Source: XYB2-FULL-45-11 sp964355525
GTDB taxonomy: Bacteria > Patescibacteriota > Patescibacteriia > UBA9934 > GWF2-40-263
Length of the DNA: 53,637 nucleotides
Direction: 5' to 3'
Assembly: GCA_964355525.1 (NCBI GenBank)
Contig: CAYHDY010000002.1
Coordinates: 1-53,637 of the forward strand
Below are positions 9,173 through 15,932 of this stretch, piece after piece (position 1 is the stretch's first letter; every line of letters starts with the position of its first letter). Made by a program: the position numbers and the translations under genes. The notes beneath the pieces are model-generated. The model searched no databases and was not told where the DNA came from. It was given only the letters and a program-made list of their open reading frames with translations.

Positions 9173-9432
9173 ATCTTTATCGATTCACTGCGCTTCCCAG
9201 ATATACAATTTTGAAAATGATCCGCATTTATCAAAAAACTCTGTCCTTTGATCACGGGGTATTGAAACTCTTTTATCCGGACGGTTTCTGTCGGTTTTAT
9301 CCCACATGTTCAGAATATGGATATCAGGCGATTGAAAGATACGGGATTGTAAAAGGTGGATTAATCGCGGTGAATCGAATCATTCGCTGCAATCCGTTTA
9401 ATAAAGGCGGAATTGATGAAATTCCAAAATGA
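9169..9432 (+). CDS. yidD: Membrane protein insertion efficiency factor YidD
   Basis: The 87-residue protein has the YidD pattern: an amphipathic N-terminus (MIRIYQKTLSFDHG), then FYPDGFCRFYPTCSEYGYQAIERYG with the conserved Cys pair, and the end NRIIRCNPFNKGGIDEIPK. It normally assists the YidC insertase. The usual next gene, yidC, is missing here; a leftward regulator follows instead. Confidence 0.95.
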   Translation: MNLYRFTALPRYTILKMIRIYQKTLSFDHGVLKLFYPDGFCRFYPTCSEYGYQAIERYGIVKGGLIAVNRIIRCNPFNKGGIDEIPK

Positions 9433-9460
9433 AAACACAGACGTGAACCGTCTGTGTTTT
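9432..9460 (+). terminator. Terminator after yidD
   Basis: AAAACACAGACG and CGTCTGTGTTTT form a 12-bp stem with a 5-base loop, overlapping the yidD stop, followed by TTATT. Confidence 0.85.
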
Positions 9461-9461
9461 A

Positions 9462-9479
9462 TTATCCACATGTGAATAA
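9462..9479. promoter_or_regulatory. Inverted pair of perfect DnaA boxes
   Basis: TTATCCACA (9462-9470) is directly abutted by TGTGAATAA (9471-9479), the reverse of TTATTCACA. Both match TTWTNCACA. They sit just after the yidD terminator, about 0.8 kb from dnaA-rpmH, and could titrate DnaA or form part of the origin. Confidence 0.6.
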
Positions 9480-9512
9480 CTTATGGGGATAAGATGTTGA
9501 TAATTTTACTGC

Positions 9513-9575
9513 GTCATCCTGACGAAAGGAAGGATCTTTGAGTCGCAGGAGTTCCTTCACTTCGTTCAGGATGAC
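9513..9575. repeat. Dispersed hairpin repeat that supplies a stop codon
   Basis: Arms GTCATCCTGA (9513-9522) and TCAGGATGAC (9566-9575) enclose a segment reading, on the minus strand, AACGAAGTGAAGGAACTCC and on. It resembles the CCTGAG...GTCGAAGG repeats elsewhere in the window. The right arm carries the TGA stop of the TrmB-like gene. It may act as that gene's terminator. Confidence 0.7.
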
Positions 9576-10446
9576 ACAGTCCAAAGCATTTCAAACATTT
9601 CTTTAAAGATATCCACCATGCTCGGCACTTCGATCNNNNNNNNNNNNNNNNNNNNNNNNNNNNNNNNNNNNNNNNNNNNNNNNNNNNNNNNNNNNNNNNN
9701 NNNNNNNNNNNNNNNNNNNNNNNNNNNNNNNNNNNCCAAAGCATTTCAAACATTTCTTTAAAGATATCCACCATGCTCGGCACTTCGATCACAACAGCAA
9801 GAGCAGACTGATCCGGATTAATAATCAAGATTTTATCGTCAAAGATGTCCATTGTGCTTTTGAATGTGTGATTTTTTGGCAACACTCGAACTTCTCGAAG
9901 CAATTTCGCATCATCCGGACTTGCTTCGATTGAGTCGGCTGATAGAAGAATGCGAGTTTTGATTTTTGCATCTGCACGATCGAATCGAAATTTCTGAAAA
10001 AACTCAGGATTAATTCCCTCCCAAGCCGTTGCACTTCCGATTGCGTTGTAGGATTTTCCTTTGTATTCGATCAGAATCCCTGTGTAAAAACGTTCAAGTT
10101 CCTGTTTTGTTTCAATGAAGCGTAAGCCAACGTGTGAAATAACTTGTTTTTCAATCGTTTTTAATTCAGGAATGATCGAACTGAACGATTCAAGCCGCTT
10201 TTCAAACTGTCCTGCGACTTTATCTGGCTTTTCCGCTCGATAAAGTTTTTTTGTTTTACTTAAATAGGTAGAAGCAAAGCCTTTTTCATGCAAAGACTTG
10301 AGGATCGGATAGATCGTTGTCCGTTTTACTTCAACTTCTTTGGCCAAAGCGATGGCATTTCCACCACCAATCTTAAGTAAAGCGAGGTATGTTCTCGCCT
10401 CATCTTCAGTCAATCCGAGGGTTTGAAGGGTAGAAATATGGCTCAT
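9566..10446 (-). CDS. TrmB-family transcriptional regulator (crosses an artefactual gap)
   Basis: The N-terminal winged helix (LQTLGLTEDEARTYLALLKIG, then VKRTTIYPILKSLHEKGF) matches TrmB-type regulators, with a recognition helix near residues 41-56. A C-terminal sensor-like domain follows (FYTGILIEYKGKSYNAIGSA; IINPDQSALAVVIEVPSMVD). The 100-N gap lies inside the last codons, but the same 55 bases flank it on both sides. Joining them gives the ending EMFEMLWTVSS with TGA at 9566-9568, about 240 residues in all. A good promoter (10461-10489) lies 14 bases upstream of the ATG, so the leader is only a few bases and no SD is present. A second member of the family is at 52.4 kb. The ligand is unknown. 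Confidence 0.8.
9636..9735. other. 100-N scaffold gap, probably spurious
   Basis: Bases 9581-9635 and 9736-9790 are identical (55 nt). Contig ends that should have been merged were joined with Ns instead. Confidence 0.9.
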
Positions 10447-10460
10447 ATTTGTATGTCAAA

Positions 10461-10489
10461 ATTTTACAACAGAATTCTAAATTTGTCAA
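10461..10489 (-). promoter_or_regulatory. Promoter of the TrmB-like regulator
   Basis: TTGACA (10484-10489), 17-base spacer, TAAAAT (10461-10466) on the minus strand. The ATG follows 14 bases after the -10 box. Confidence 0.85.
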
Positions 10490-10537
10490 GTCTATAATAA
10501 AATTAGCCAAAATAATATCTTAATTTGTTAATAATCA

Positions 10538-10566
10538 TTGACAAAAAGGCAAAAATCGGGTATACT
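10538..10566 (+). promoter_or_regulatory. Promoter of the three-gene cassette array
   Basis: TTGACA at 10538-10543, 17-base spacer, TATACT at 10561-10566. It is the only near-consensus promoter found for genes 10668, 11149 and 11853, so they may form one operon. The leader is about 95 bases. Confidence 0.85.
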
Positions 10567-10635
10567 GATGTTATCAAGATCAAGAAGTCGCAAGGCTGCG
10601 AAGTCTGAGTCTTGGTGAGGATCGAAACAACAAGT

Positions 10636-10662
10636 CCTGACGCAAAGCGATCAGGCAAGGAG
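10636..10662 (+). promoter_or_regulatory. Leader stem-loop plus SD, cassette 1
   Basis: CCTGA-CGC-AAA-GCG-A-TCAGG forms an 8-bp stem with one bulge, one base before the SD AAGGAG (10657-10662). It is preceded by ATCGAAACAACAAGT, a sequence echoed in front of the other two cassettes. Confidence 0.7.
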
Positions 10663-10667
10663 TTATC

Positions 10668-10997
10668 ATGTGCAGGGCTGAATTGATTGAGGCGAAGCAT
10701 AATTTTCACATGAGTCGCCTTGCGATCAACAATGTCCGCAAAGAGCGGGCAAAGAAAAATGGTGGTTACTATAAATACACCACGTGCTGCCCGAACTGTA
10801 ACTCGACCCTCTGCTTCTTCTTTGAGTGCGAGCTTCCGGAGGATACGGATTGGCTTGCCGTCGAAATTACCTATCTTATAGAGCAAGAGGCGATCGAACT
10901 CCCGGAGAATACAGACTGGATCGCTCTTCAGCTTGATTACCTCGAAGAGGAACATCAAGAATGGCTCGACGAGATCGCAGAGCTAAATGATTTCTAA
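10668..10997 (+). CDS. Small acidic protein with a Cys cluster and a tandem repeat
   Basis: I do not recognise this 109-residue protein. The N-terminal half is basic (HNFHMSRLAINNVRKERAKK) and ends in a Cys cluster, CCPNC at residues 40-44, with C49 and C54 nearby, which might bind a metal. The C-terminal half is acidic and contains two adjacent 22-residue repeats: residues 55-76 start ELPEDTDWLAVE, and 77-98 start ELPENTDWIALQ. The start is set by AAGGAG five bases upstream. Its stop overlaps the following intercistronic hairpin. It is the first gene of the cassette array. Confidence 0.7.
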   Translation: MCRAELIEAKHNFHMSRLAINNVRKERAKKNGGYYKYTTCCPNCNSTLCFFFECELPEDTDWLAVEITYLIEQEAIELPENTDWIALQLDYLEEEHQEWLDEIAELNDF

Positions 10998-11051
10998 CCC
11001 ATCACTCGGATTTGATCACACGACACTTCGTGATCTCCGAGCTGATGGGTT
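10996..11051 (+). promoter_or_regulatory. Intercistronic cassette hairpin 1
   Basis: AACCCATCA pairs with TGATGGGTT, CTCGG with CCGAG, and inner GATCAC with GTGATC around the loop ACGACACTTC. The stop codon of the upstream gene overlaps the left arm. The right side continues CCTTTCTTGGATGATCAAT, which recurs at the second junction. It may be a weak terminator or an RNA-processing site. Confidence 0.75.
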
Positions 11052-11115
11052 CCTTTCTTGGATGATCAATGTGTGTTGGTCAGGCGAGAATCGAAGAGAC
11101 CTTTCGAAAACAAGT

Positions 11116-11143
11116 CCTGACTGTAAGACGGTTAGGTAAGGAG
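11116..11143 (+). promoter_or_regulatory. Leader stem-loop plus SD, cassette 2
   Basis: CCTGAC pairs with GTTAGG (one G-U) around TGTAAGACG, one base before AAGGAG at 11138-11143. It is preceded by AAAACAAGT as in cassette 1. Confidence 0.65.
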
Positions 11144-11148
11144 AATAA

Positions 11149-11697
11149 ATGGAGAAGCTTATCAGTGTGGTTCAGGCGTCGCGTAAGTCCAAACTGGGTC
11201 AGAAAGGTCTGATTGTCACTCCTGTGGTGGTTAGTCGTCAGACGGTGTCATGTCTTGTGGCTTTCGCGGACGCACCGCAGATCGCCACGCTCATTGATTG
11301 TCATGATGTCTATCGCGGCACACAGGGATCGGTGCAAATCGCAGACCATGTGTTTTACAACGTGTGTGGTTGCTGTCGTGCGCCACGTGCAAAGCGGTTA
11401 CCAAGTGAGTATCAAAAGGTTATTACACTGTTCGGGGAGAAGATTGAGTGTGACGAAGAACTCGCACGGCATTACAACAAGATGTATGCGAACGGACTTC
11501 GTCGGGCCATCGTTCGTTCAGGCATCAAGACATGTGCAGTCAGAAAGGCGGAAATTTTTATCAAGAAGTTTGGTAATGTCGGTGCGGAGATTGGTGAGTT
11601 CAATACGTTTCGAACACACCTGACGCAGGAACTTGCCGGATCTAAAATTACTGAACTTTTCAGCAACCTTTCTTCTTCGAGCGATTCCTTGTCTTAA
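11149..11697 (+). CDS. Hypothetical cassette protein 2
   Basis: The 182-residue product is not one I recognise. It is basic overall, with a central CGCCRAPRAKRLPSEY segment (Cys-x-x-Cys flanked by Arg/Lys) and a helical C-terminal half (ELARHYNKMYANGLRRAIVRSG). An N-terminal part of beta character (GLIVTPVVVSRQTVSCLVAFAD) could form a small barrel. A strong SD lies five bases before the ATG. The stop overlaps the second intercistronic hairpin. Function unknown. Confidence 0.7.
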   Translation: MEKLISVVQASRKSKLGQKGLIVTPVVVSRQTVSCLVAFADAPQIATLIDCHDVYRGTQGSVQIADHVFYNVCGCCRAPRAKRLPSEYQKVITLFGEKIECDEELARHYNKMYANGLRRAIVRSGIKTCAVRKAEIFIKKFGNVGAEIGEFNTFRTHLTQELAGSKITELFSNLSSSSDSLS

Positions 11698-11758
11698 CCC
11701 ATCGGACGTAAAACCGAATCGAGCACACGACACTCTCGTGCTCTTCGGATGATGGGTT
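11696..11758 (+). promoter_or_regulatory. Intercistronic cassette hairpin 2
   Basis: AACCCATC pairs with GATGGGTT, CCGAA with TTCGG, inner GAGCAC with GTGCTC, around ACGACACTCTC. The inner stem differs from hairpin 1 by paired changes (GATCAC/GTGATC versus GAGCAC/GTGCTC) while the loop core ACGACACT is kept. It is followed by CTTTTCTTGGATGATCAAT. Confidence 0.75.
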
Positions 11759-11819
11759 CTTTTCTTGGATGATCAATCGGGTGATTGGTCAAATGAGATT
11801 GGAGTGAATCGAAACAACA

Positions 11820-11847
11820 GTGGTGATTCAACGATTGCCACGAGGAG
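11820..11847 (+). promoter_or_regulatory. Leader stem-loop plus SD, cassette 3
   Basis: GTGGTGAT pairs with ATTGCCAC (G-U pairs allowed) around TCAACG, directly followed by SD GAGGAG (11842-11847). The stem sequence is unrelated to cassettes 1 and 2 but the position is the same, and GAATCGAAACAACA precedes it. Confidence 0.65.
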
Positions 11848-11852
11848 TTACT

Positions 11853-12407
11853 ATGGCGAGCAAGCGTGGTTTGCGAATCCGTGCCGCGAAAATTGCGGCG
11901 AGAGAAAAAGGGATGGTGATTGTGTTGAGGCCGAAATGGCGGGAGGACACAGAACCGTTCTGCAAGTGCCAACATCAAAACTGCCTTTGTTCCGACGGTG
12001 GTTGCACTGTGTGCGACACCAAAATAAAGGTTGGAGAATTCGCCTATTCCAACTACCACGACTCCGTGGAGGTTCGAAGGCAGAGCATGACTGCGATGAT
12101 TCCTTCTTACAATTATTACGGTTCTGAATTCGAGGTTTTCGTTTTGTATTACGAAGAGTTCGACGATGGGGCCGGCATGAAGTATTGCGAGGCGATTCTC
12201 GTTTGCAAGACGTGTGGAAGCACGTATCTGCAAGACGAACAGACGCCTTACGCCGGATCACGAAAGTCGTGTCGGGAAATCTCATCTGAAGAAGCTGAAG
12301 GTTTTCTTCGCGGAAAACACAAAGCCGAACAAGATGAGATACGAGAACGAGAGACACGAAATCGTTCCTTCGAAATGAGAATCAACTCAGTCTTTCGGCG
12401 AGTTTGA
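11853..12407 (+). CDS. Cys-rich hypothetical cassette protein 3
   Basis: The 184-residue product is unknown. It carries a dense Cys cluster (CKCQHQNCLCSDGGCTVCDTKI, residues about 37-58) and a later CKTCGS, which suggests one or two structural zinc sites. The C-terminal 45 residues are charged and helical (SSEEAEGFLRGKHKAEQDEIRERETRNR). The ATG at 11853 was chosen over the upstream GTG at 11820 because GAGGAG lies five bases before it and the GTG sits in the leader hairpin. Confidence 0.7.
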   Translation: MASKRGLRIRAAKIAAREKGMVIVLRPKWREDTEPFCKCQHQNCLCSDGGCTVCDTKIKVGEFAYSNYHDSVEVRRQSMTAMIPSYNYYGSEFEVFVLYYEEFDDGAGMKYCEAILVCKTCGSTYLQDEQTPYAGSRKSCREISSEEAEGFLRGKHKAEQDEIRERETRNRSFEMRINSVFRRV

Positions 12408-12410
12408 AGC

Positions 12411-12441
12411 TTGAAGGATGTCACTCTGTGACATCCTTCAA
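12411..12441 (+). terminator. Perfect 14-bp hairpin ending the cassette array
   Basis: TTGAAGGATGTCAC / GTGACATCCTTCAA with a 3-base loop, four bases after the stop of gene 11853. It lacks a T-run on the + strand, so it may protect the 3' end while the next hairpin terminates. Confidence 0.6.
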
Positions 12442-12448
12442 AAAAACT

Positions 12449-12476
12449 GCGCGCATGGAATCAAATCCATGCGCGC
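12449..12476. terminator. Bidirectional terminator
   Basis: GCGCGCATGGA / TCCATGCGCGC with a 6-base loop. The + strand continues TATTTTATTT, the - strand AGTTTTTTT, so it can serve both the cassette array and the DUF167 gene. Confidence 0.85.
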
Positions 12477-12694
12477 TATTTTATTTCAACTTGTTTTATT
12501 CGCGTCGTCTTCCCCCTCACAATTTCGATGAGTGATTTCGCAACCCCAAGATCATCCGACAAAACTTCAATCACTGCATCATTTGCTTTCCCTTTTTCCG
12601 CGATCGCTGTCACAGAAATTTTTGCGGTCTCGTCATCGATCCATTCGATCGCATTTTTTCGCGCGCGAGGTTTTACGTGGACGGTGATGATCAT
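12476..12694 (-). CDS. DUF167/YggU-family protein
   Basis: The 72-residue protein shows the DUF167 fold signature: IITVHVKPRARKNAIEW, then VTAIAEKGKANDAVIEVLSDDLGVAKSLIEIVRGKTTRIKQVEI. The core AxAEKGKANxAVIxxL is the family hallmark. Function is unknown across bacteria. The ATG at 12694 overlaps the TGA of the upstream phosphatase (ATGA), which indicates translational coupling; the longer frame to 12745 adds nothing family-like. Confidence 0.9.
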   Translation of the reverse strand: MIITVHVKPRARKNAIEWIDDETAKISVTAIAEKGKANDAVIEVLSDDLGVAKSLIEIVRGKTTRIKQVEIK

Positions 12695-13515
12695 AATTTT
12701 TGTAATAGGCGCGGGTCCCCAGACCCCGCTTTCGAAATATTGCATGTCATCCCCATCAATTGATCATGAATCAATCCATTCGATGCAAGCAGATCTTCAC
12801 ACTTATAATTCCACGGATTACCGCAATAATCCGTGACTTTTCCTCCAGCCTCTTCGATGAGTAACGCACCTGCGAGAGTATCCCATGGCTTGCTTCCCGT
12901 GAGAATCACAGAGTCTGCGCGACCTGCCGCGACTGATGATAACATCACAGCGGCGCAACCGAGTCGGCGAAAATACGTTGTCTCTTTTTCCATCGCAAGA
13001 ATAATTTCTCCGTGACGATCGCGGTCGCGTTGTTTGTATCCGCGGCCGGCGAATAGCATTCCGCCTTTTGTTGTGGCGCGAGTCGACACGTGAATCGATT
13101 TACCGTTCAACATTGAACCGTTTCCTTTTTCTGCGATGAACAGATCGTCATGAATCGGATCATAGATGAGTCCGAGTTGTGTTTCGTGATTGACAACAAA
13201 AGCGATTGTGATCGCGAAAAGCGGAATGTCTGCGATGAAGTTTGAGGTTCCGTCGAGCGGATCGATCACCCATGTCGGTTCCACGCCGATCACCGTATCA
13301 AGTGCATTCGGAGATTCTTCGCTCAGAATTTTATGCGTTGGAAATGCGTTTCGGATTTTTTCGACGATCATGTGATGACTCGTCATGTCGCAAAGCGTGA
13401 CGGGTGACGTGTCCTCTTTCGTTTTCACAATCTGTTTTTCATGACGAAAACAACGGCGAAGATATTCTCCCGCCTCCCGCGCGCACTCAATCGCGATTTG
13501 TGTTTCGTTTGTCAT
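12691..13515 (-). CDS. Inositol-monophosphatase-family phosphatase
   Basis: The 274-residue protein carries the Mg2+-dependent IMPase/CysQ motifs: EESPN in the first metal site, WVIDPLDGTSNFIADIP as the central motif, and KPWDTLAGALLIEEAGGKVTDYCG near the C-terminus. These enzymes dephosphorylate inositol phosphates, 3'(2'),5'-bisphosphate nucleotides or fructose bisphosphate; the substrate cannot be told from sequence alone. It overlaps the DUF167 gene by four bases. A CCCCTCC-type repeat separates it from nfo upstream. Confidence 0.9.
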   Translation of the reverse strand: MTNETQIAIECAREAGEYLRRCFRHEKQIVKTKEDTSPVTLCDMTSHHMIVEKIRNAFPTHKILSEESPNALDTVIGVEPTWVIDPLDGTSNFIADIPLFAITIAFVVNHETQLGLIYDPIHDDLFIAEKGNGSMLNGKSIHVSTRATTKGGMLFAGRGYKQRDRDRHGEIILAMEKETTYFRRLGCAAVMLSSVAAGRADSVILTGSKPWDTLAGALLIEEAGGKVTDYCGNPWNYKCEDLLASNGLIHDQLMGMTCNISKAGSGDPRLLQKL

Positions 13516-13521
13516 AATAAT

Positions 13522-13556
13522 TTCTCCTCCCCTGCAAGGGGGAGGCCGGGAGGGGG
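13522..13556. repeat. CCTCCCC/GGGGAGG dispersed hairpin repeat
   Basis: Nested inverted repeats built of CTCCTCCCC, GGGGGAGGCC and GGGAGGGGG fill the 40-base space between two leftward genes. The element is of the kind common in CPR intergenic regions. Confidence 0.6.
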
Positions 13557-14396
13557 CTAAACTGCATCACGAAATCGTTTCAACATCCCCACTTCCTTCG
13601 CGCGTACATCATCAAGCGGTGTTTCGAGTAACAAATCAAGATGTTTCAACTTTGGATGTTGTACAAATCGTTTGATCGCTTCTTTTCCGATGAGGCCCTC
13701 GCCAATATGTTCGTGTCGATCTTTGTGCGATCCAAGTTCAACTTTCGAATCGTTTACATGCGATGCAATTAAATTTTTTAATCCGACGGTTTTATCGAAT
13801 TGTTTCAACATTGCATCGAGCAACTCTTTCGTGCGAAAATCATATCCGCTTCCGAACGCGTGTTGTGTGTCAAAACAAATCCCGATTTCTTTTCCGCGCT
13901 CGGCCCCGTCGAGAAACATCGCGAGCTCTTCGAACGAGTCGCCCATCACCGCTCCTGCGCCCGCAGAAATTTCGATGAGCAATTTACATGAACCATTGTA
14001 TCCATCCATGATTCGATTCAGTGCATCGATGACGAGCTTTGTTCCCTCACCTTCCCCGACATTCTTCGCTGATCCAGGATGAAACATCATTCCTGTGACG
14101 CCAAGCAAACTTCCCCGTTCAAGTTCTTCGCGCAAAATGCGAACTGAATTCGAACGTGTCGTTTCTTTTTCTGATGCGAGATTGATGATGTACGGTCCGT
14201 GAATGTAACAACTTTTTAATTTGTGTTTTTTCATCTCGTCGCGAAACAGTTTTTGATCTTCCTCTGTAATCGCCCGAACGTTTCCTCCTTGCGGAGGACG
14301 CGAAAAAAATTGGAACGTTTCACATTCGATTTCCCCTGCATTTTTCGGACCGTTCCAAAGTCCTCCCGCCGCAGAAACATGTGCGCCAATCAACAT
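13557..14396 (-). CDS. nfo: Endonuclease IV (AP endonuclease)
   Basis: The 279-residue protein is a standard Nfo with a Zn-binding TIM barrel: GAHVSAAGGL at the start, CYIHGPYIINLAS, MMFHPGSAKN, LLIEISAGAGAVMGDSFEEL, CFDTQHAFGSGYD, SHVNDSKVELGSHKDRHEHIGEG, and the final LLLETPLDD. It cuts DNA at abasic sites in base-excision repair. Length is normal for the family. All metal-ligand motifs (His, Glu, Asp) are present. Confidence 0.96.
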   Translation of the reverse strand: MLIGAHVSAAGGLWNGPKNAGEIECETFQFFSRPPQGGNVRAITEEDQKLFRDEMKKHKLKSCYIHGPYIINLASEKETTRSNSVRILREELERGSLLGVTGMMFHPGSAKNVGEGEGTKLVIDALNRIMDGYNGSCKLLIEISAGAGAVMGDSFEELAMFLDGAERGKEIGICFDTQHAFGSGYDFRTKELLDAMLKQFDKTVGLKNLIASHVNDSKVELGSHKDRHEHIGEGLIGKEAIKRFVQHPKLKHLDLLLETPLDDVRAKEVGMLKRFRDAV

Positions 14397-14453
14397 AGAA
14401 ATTCGAAATAATACTCATCGACTGTATCACACATCGAATGTTTCAGAAAAGAA

Positions 14454-14482
14454 AAAACCGTCACAGAACGTGTGGCGGTTTT
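14454..14482 (-). terminator. Terminator of trigger factor gene
   Basis: AAACCGTCACA / TGTGGCGGTTTT stem (one mismatch) just past the stop, with T-rich sequence on the minus strand. Confidence 0.8.
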
Positions 14483-14489
14483 AACGTCA

Positions 14490-15782
14490 TTAGATTTTTA
14501 CCATTTCTTTTTTGATGAGATCGATCACCTTTCGATTCAAGGTGATTTGTTCCGCGTACTGTCGATATTCCGGAGAATAAATTTGAAGTTTGGACTCTTT
14601 GTCTTCATAACGCGCTGCGGTCTCATCGAGTTCTTTTGTCATCTCGTCTTCTGTCACGGTGACATTTTCTTGTTTCGCAATTTCACGAAGGAGAAGAGAA
14701 ACTTTGAGACGCATGAGCGCTTGCGGTGTGAAATCCATTTTGATTTGCGCGAGCGAGCGTTTGAGACTCTTCACGTAATCTTCAAAGTCCATTCCTTGTT
14801 CTTCGACACGTTGTTTCAATTCACGAATCATCTTTTCGATTTCTTCGTTCAACAGAAGATCCGGAATATTTTCGTATTGTGTTTTATTCGCGACGAGTTC
14901 CAACATTTCTTTTTCTTCACGGAACGACTCTTCGCGAATTTTTTCGTCGAGCAAATTTTTGTGAACGAGTTCTTTCATCATCGCAAAATCGCGAAGGCCG
15001 AGAGAGACAGCAAATTCATCATTGAGTGTCGGAGGTTCGAGATGAAATAATTCTTTCAACTCGATTTCGAAATCGATGTCGCGTCCCGCAAGAAATTCTT
15101 GCGCGTGTTCTTTTGGAAATGGAAGCGTGAATGTTTTCTTTTCACCCTCTTTCATTCCGAGAATCTGTTCTTTGAATCCTGGAATGTAATACTCCTCTGC
15201 GAGGAACACGACATGGTTTGCAGATTGTCCTCCTTCGATTGGCACACCTTCTTTTTTCATGTCCATTGAAACGACCGCCTTATCCGCCGCTCCTACAATT
15301 GAATCCGCTGTGGCACGAACTTCTTTTGTTTGCATCCGTGTCAGATCTTTGAGGGCAAGAGCAACATCTTCCTCTGAAACGGTTGGTACCTTTCCTTCGA
15401 TGGAAAGTTTTTTCCAATCGGCGAGTTCTGTGACGCGAGGCATACGCGTAACTTCAGCAGTAAAAACCAATTCATTTCCCGGTGCCATCTTTTCAACATC
15501 AATCTTCGGCGATCCGACAGAATCGATTTCATTCGCCAAAATTGCGTCAATATAATATTTGCGCACCAGCTTCTCGAGCGCCTCTTCCATGATTTTTGTT
15601 TCTCCGACGCGTTGCTTTACGATATCGTATCCGGCTTTGCCAGGACGAAAGCCTGGAATCGATGAGTGCTCGGAAATATGTTCTGCCGCCGCTTCTAAAA
15701 ACGGTTGCTGTTCTTCAATAGAAACCGTGAACGTGATTTTTATAGCATTTTTTTCTTTTTCTTCGATCTGAACGTTTGGCAT
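14490..15782 (-). CDS. tig: Trigger factor (ribosome-bound chaperone)
   Basis: The 430-residue protein has the three trigger factor parts. The ribosome-binding domain holds the signature GFRPGKAGYDIV at about residues 43-54. The PPIase/FKBP-like domain (about 160-250) includes FKEQILGMKEGEKKTFTLPFP. The C-terminal chaperone arms (250-430) are helical and charged. It binds nascent chains at the exit tunnel. The FKBP active-site residues are not all obvious, so isomerase activity is uncertain. Confidence 0.95.
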   Translation of the reverse strand: MPNVQIEEKEKNAIKITFTVSIEEQQPFLEAAAEHISEHSSIPGFRPGKAGYDIVKQRVGETKIMEEALEKLVRKYYIDAILANEIDSVGSPKIDVEKMAPGNELVFTAEVTRMPRVTELADWKKLSIEGKVPTVSEEDVALALKDLTRMQTKEVRATADSIVGAADKAVVSMDMKKEGVPIEGGQSANHVVFLAEEYYIPGFKEQILGMKEGEKKTFTLPFPKEHAQEFLAGRDIDFEIELKELFHLEPPTLNDEFAVSLGLRDFAMMKELVHKNLLDEKIREESFREEKEMLELVANKTQYENIPDLLLNEEIEKMIRELKQRVEEQGMDFEDYVKSLKRSLAQIKMDFTPQALMRLKVSLLLREIAKQENVTVTEDEMTKELDETAARYEDKESKLQIYSPEYRQYAEQITLNRKVIDLIKKEMVKI

Positions 15783-15858
15783 AATTTTAAGATAATTCGA
15801 TCAAATAACCCCGCAAGTGTAGCGAAAATGGACACTCACGTCAACCGATCTCTGAAGA

Positions 15859-15887
15859 TTGACATTTTCCTCAATTTTTGTTAGATT
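15859..15887 (+). promoter_or_regulatory. Promoter of the replication-relaxation-like gene
   Basis: TTGACA at 15859-15864, 17-base spacer, TAGATT at 15882-15887. The leader ends in a small stem, TCCAT-TACA-ATGGA, in which GGA of the SD (GGAG) is paired. Confidence 0.75.
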
Positions 15888-15932
15888 TTTCGATCGTGAA
15901 GGTCGCGATTCGTCCATTACAATGGAGAAAAC

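Noticed and set aside
10503..10958. Minus-strand frame of 151 codons
   Set aside because: Antisense to gene 10668, which has a consensus promoter, a leader stem and AAGGAG at five bases. The minus frame has no start signal.
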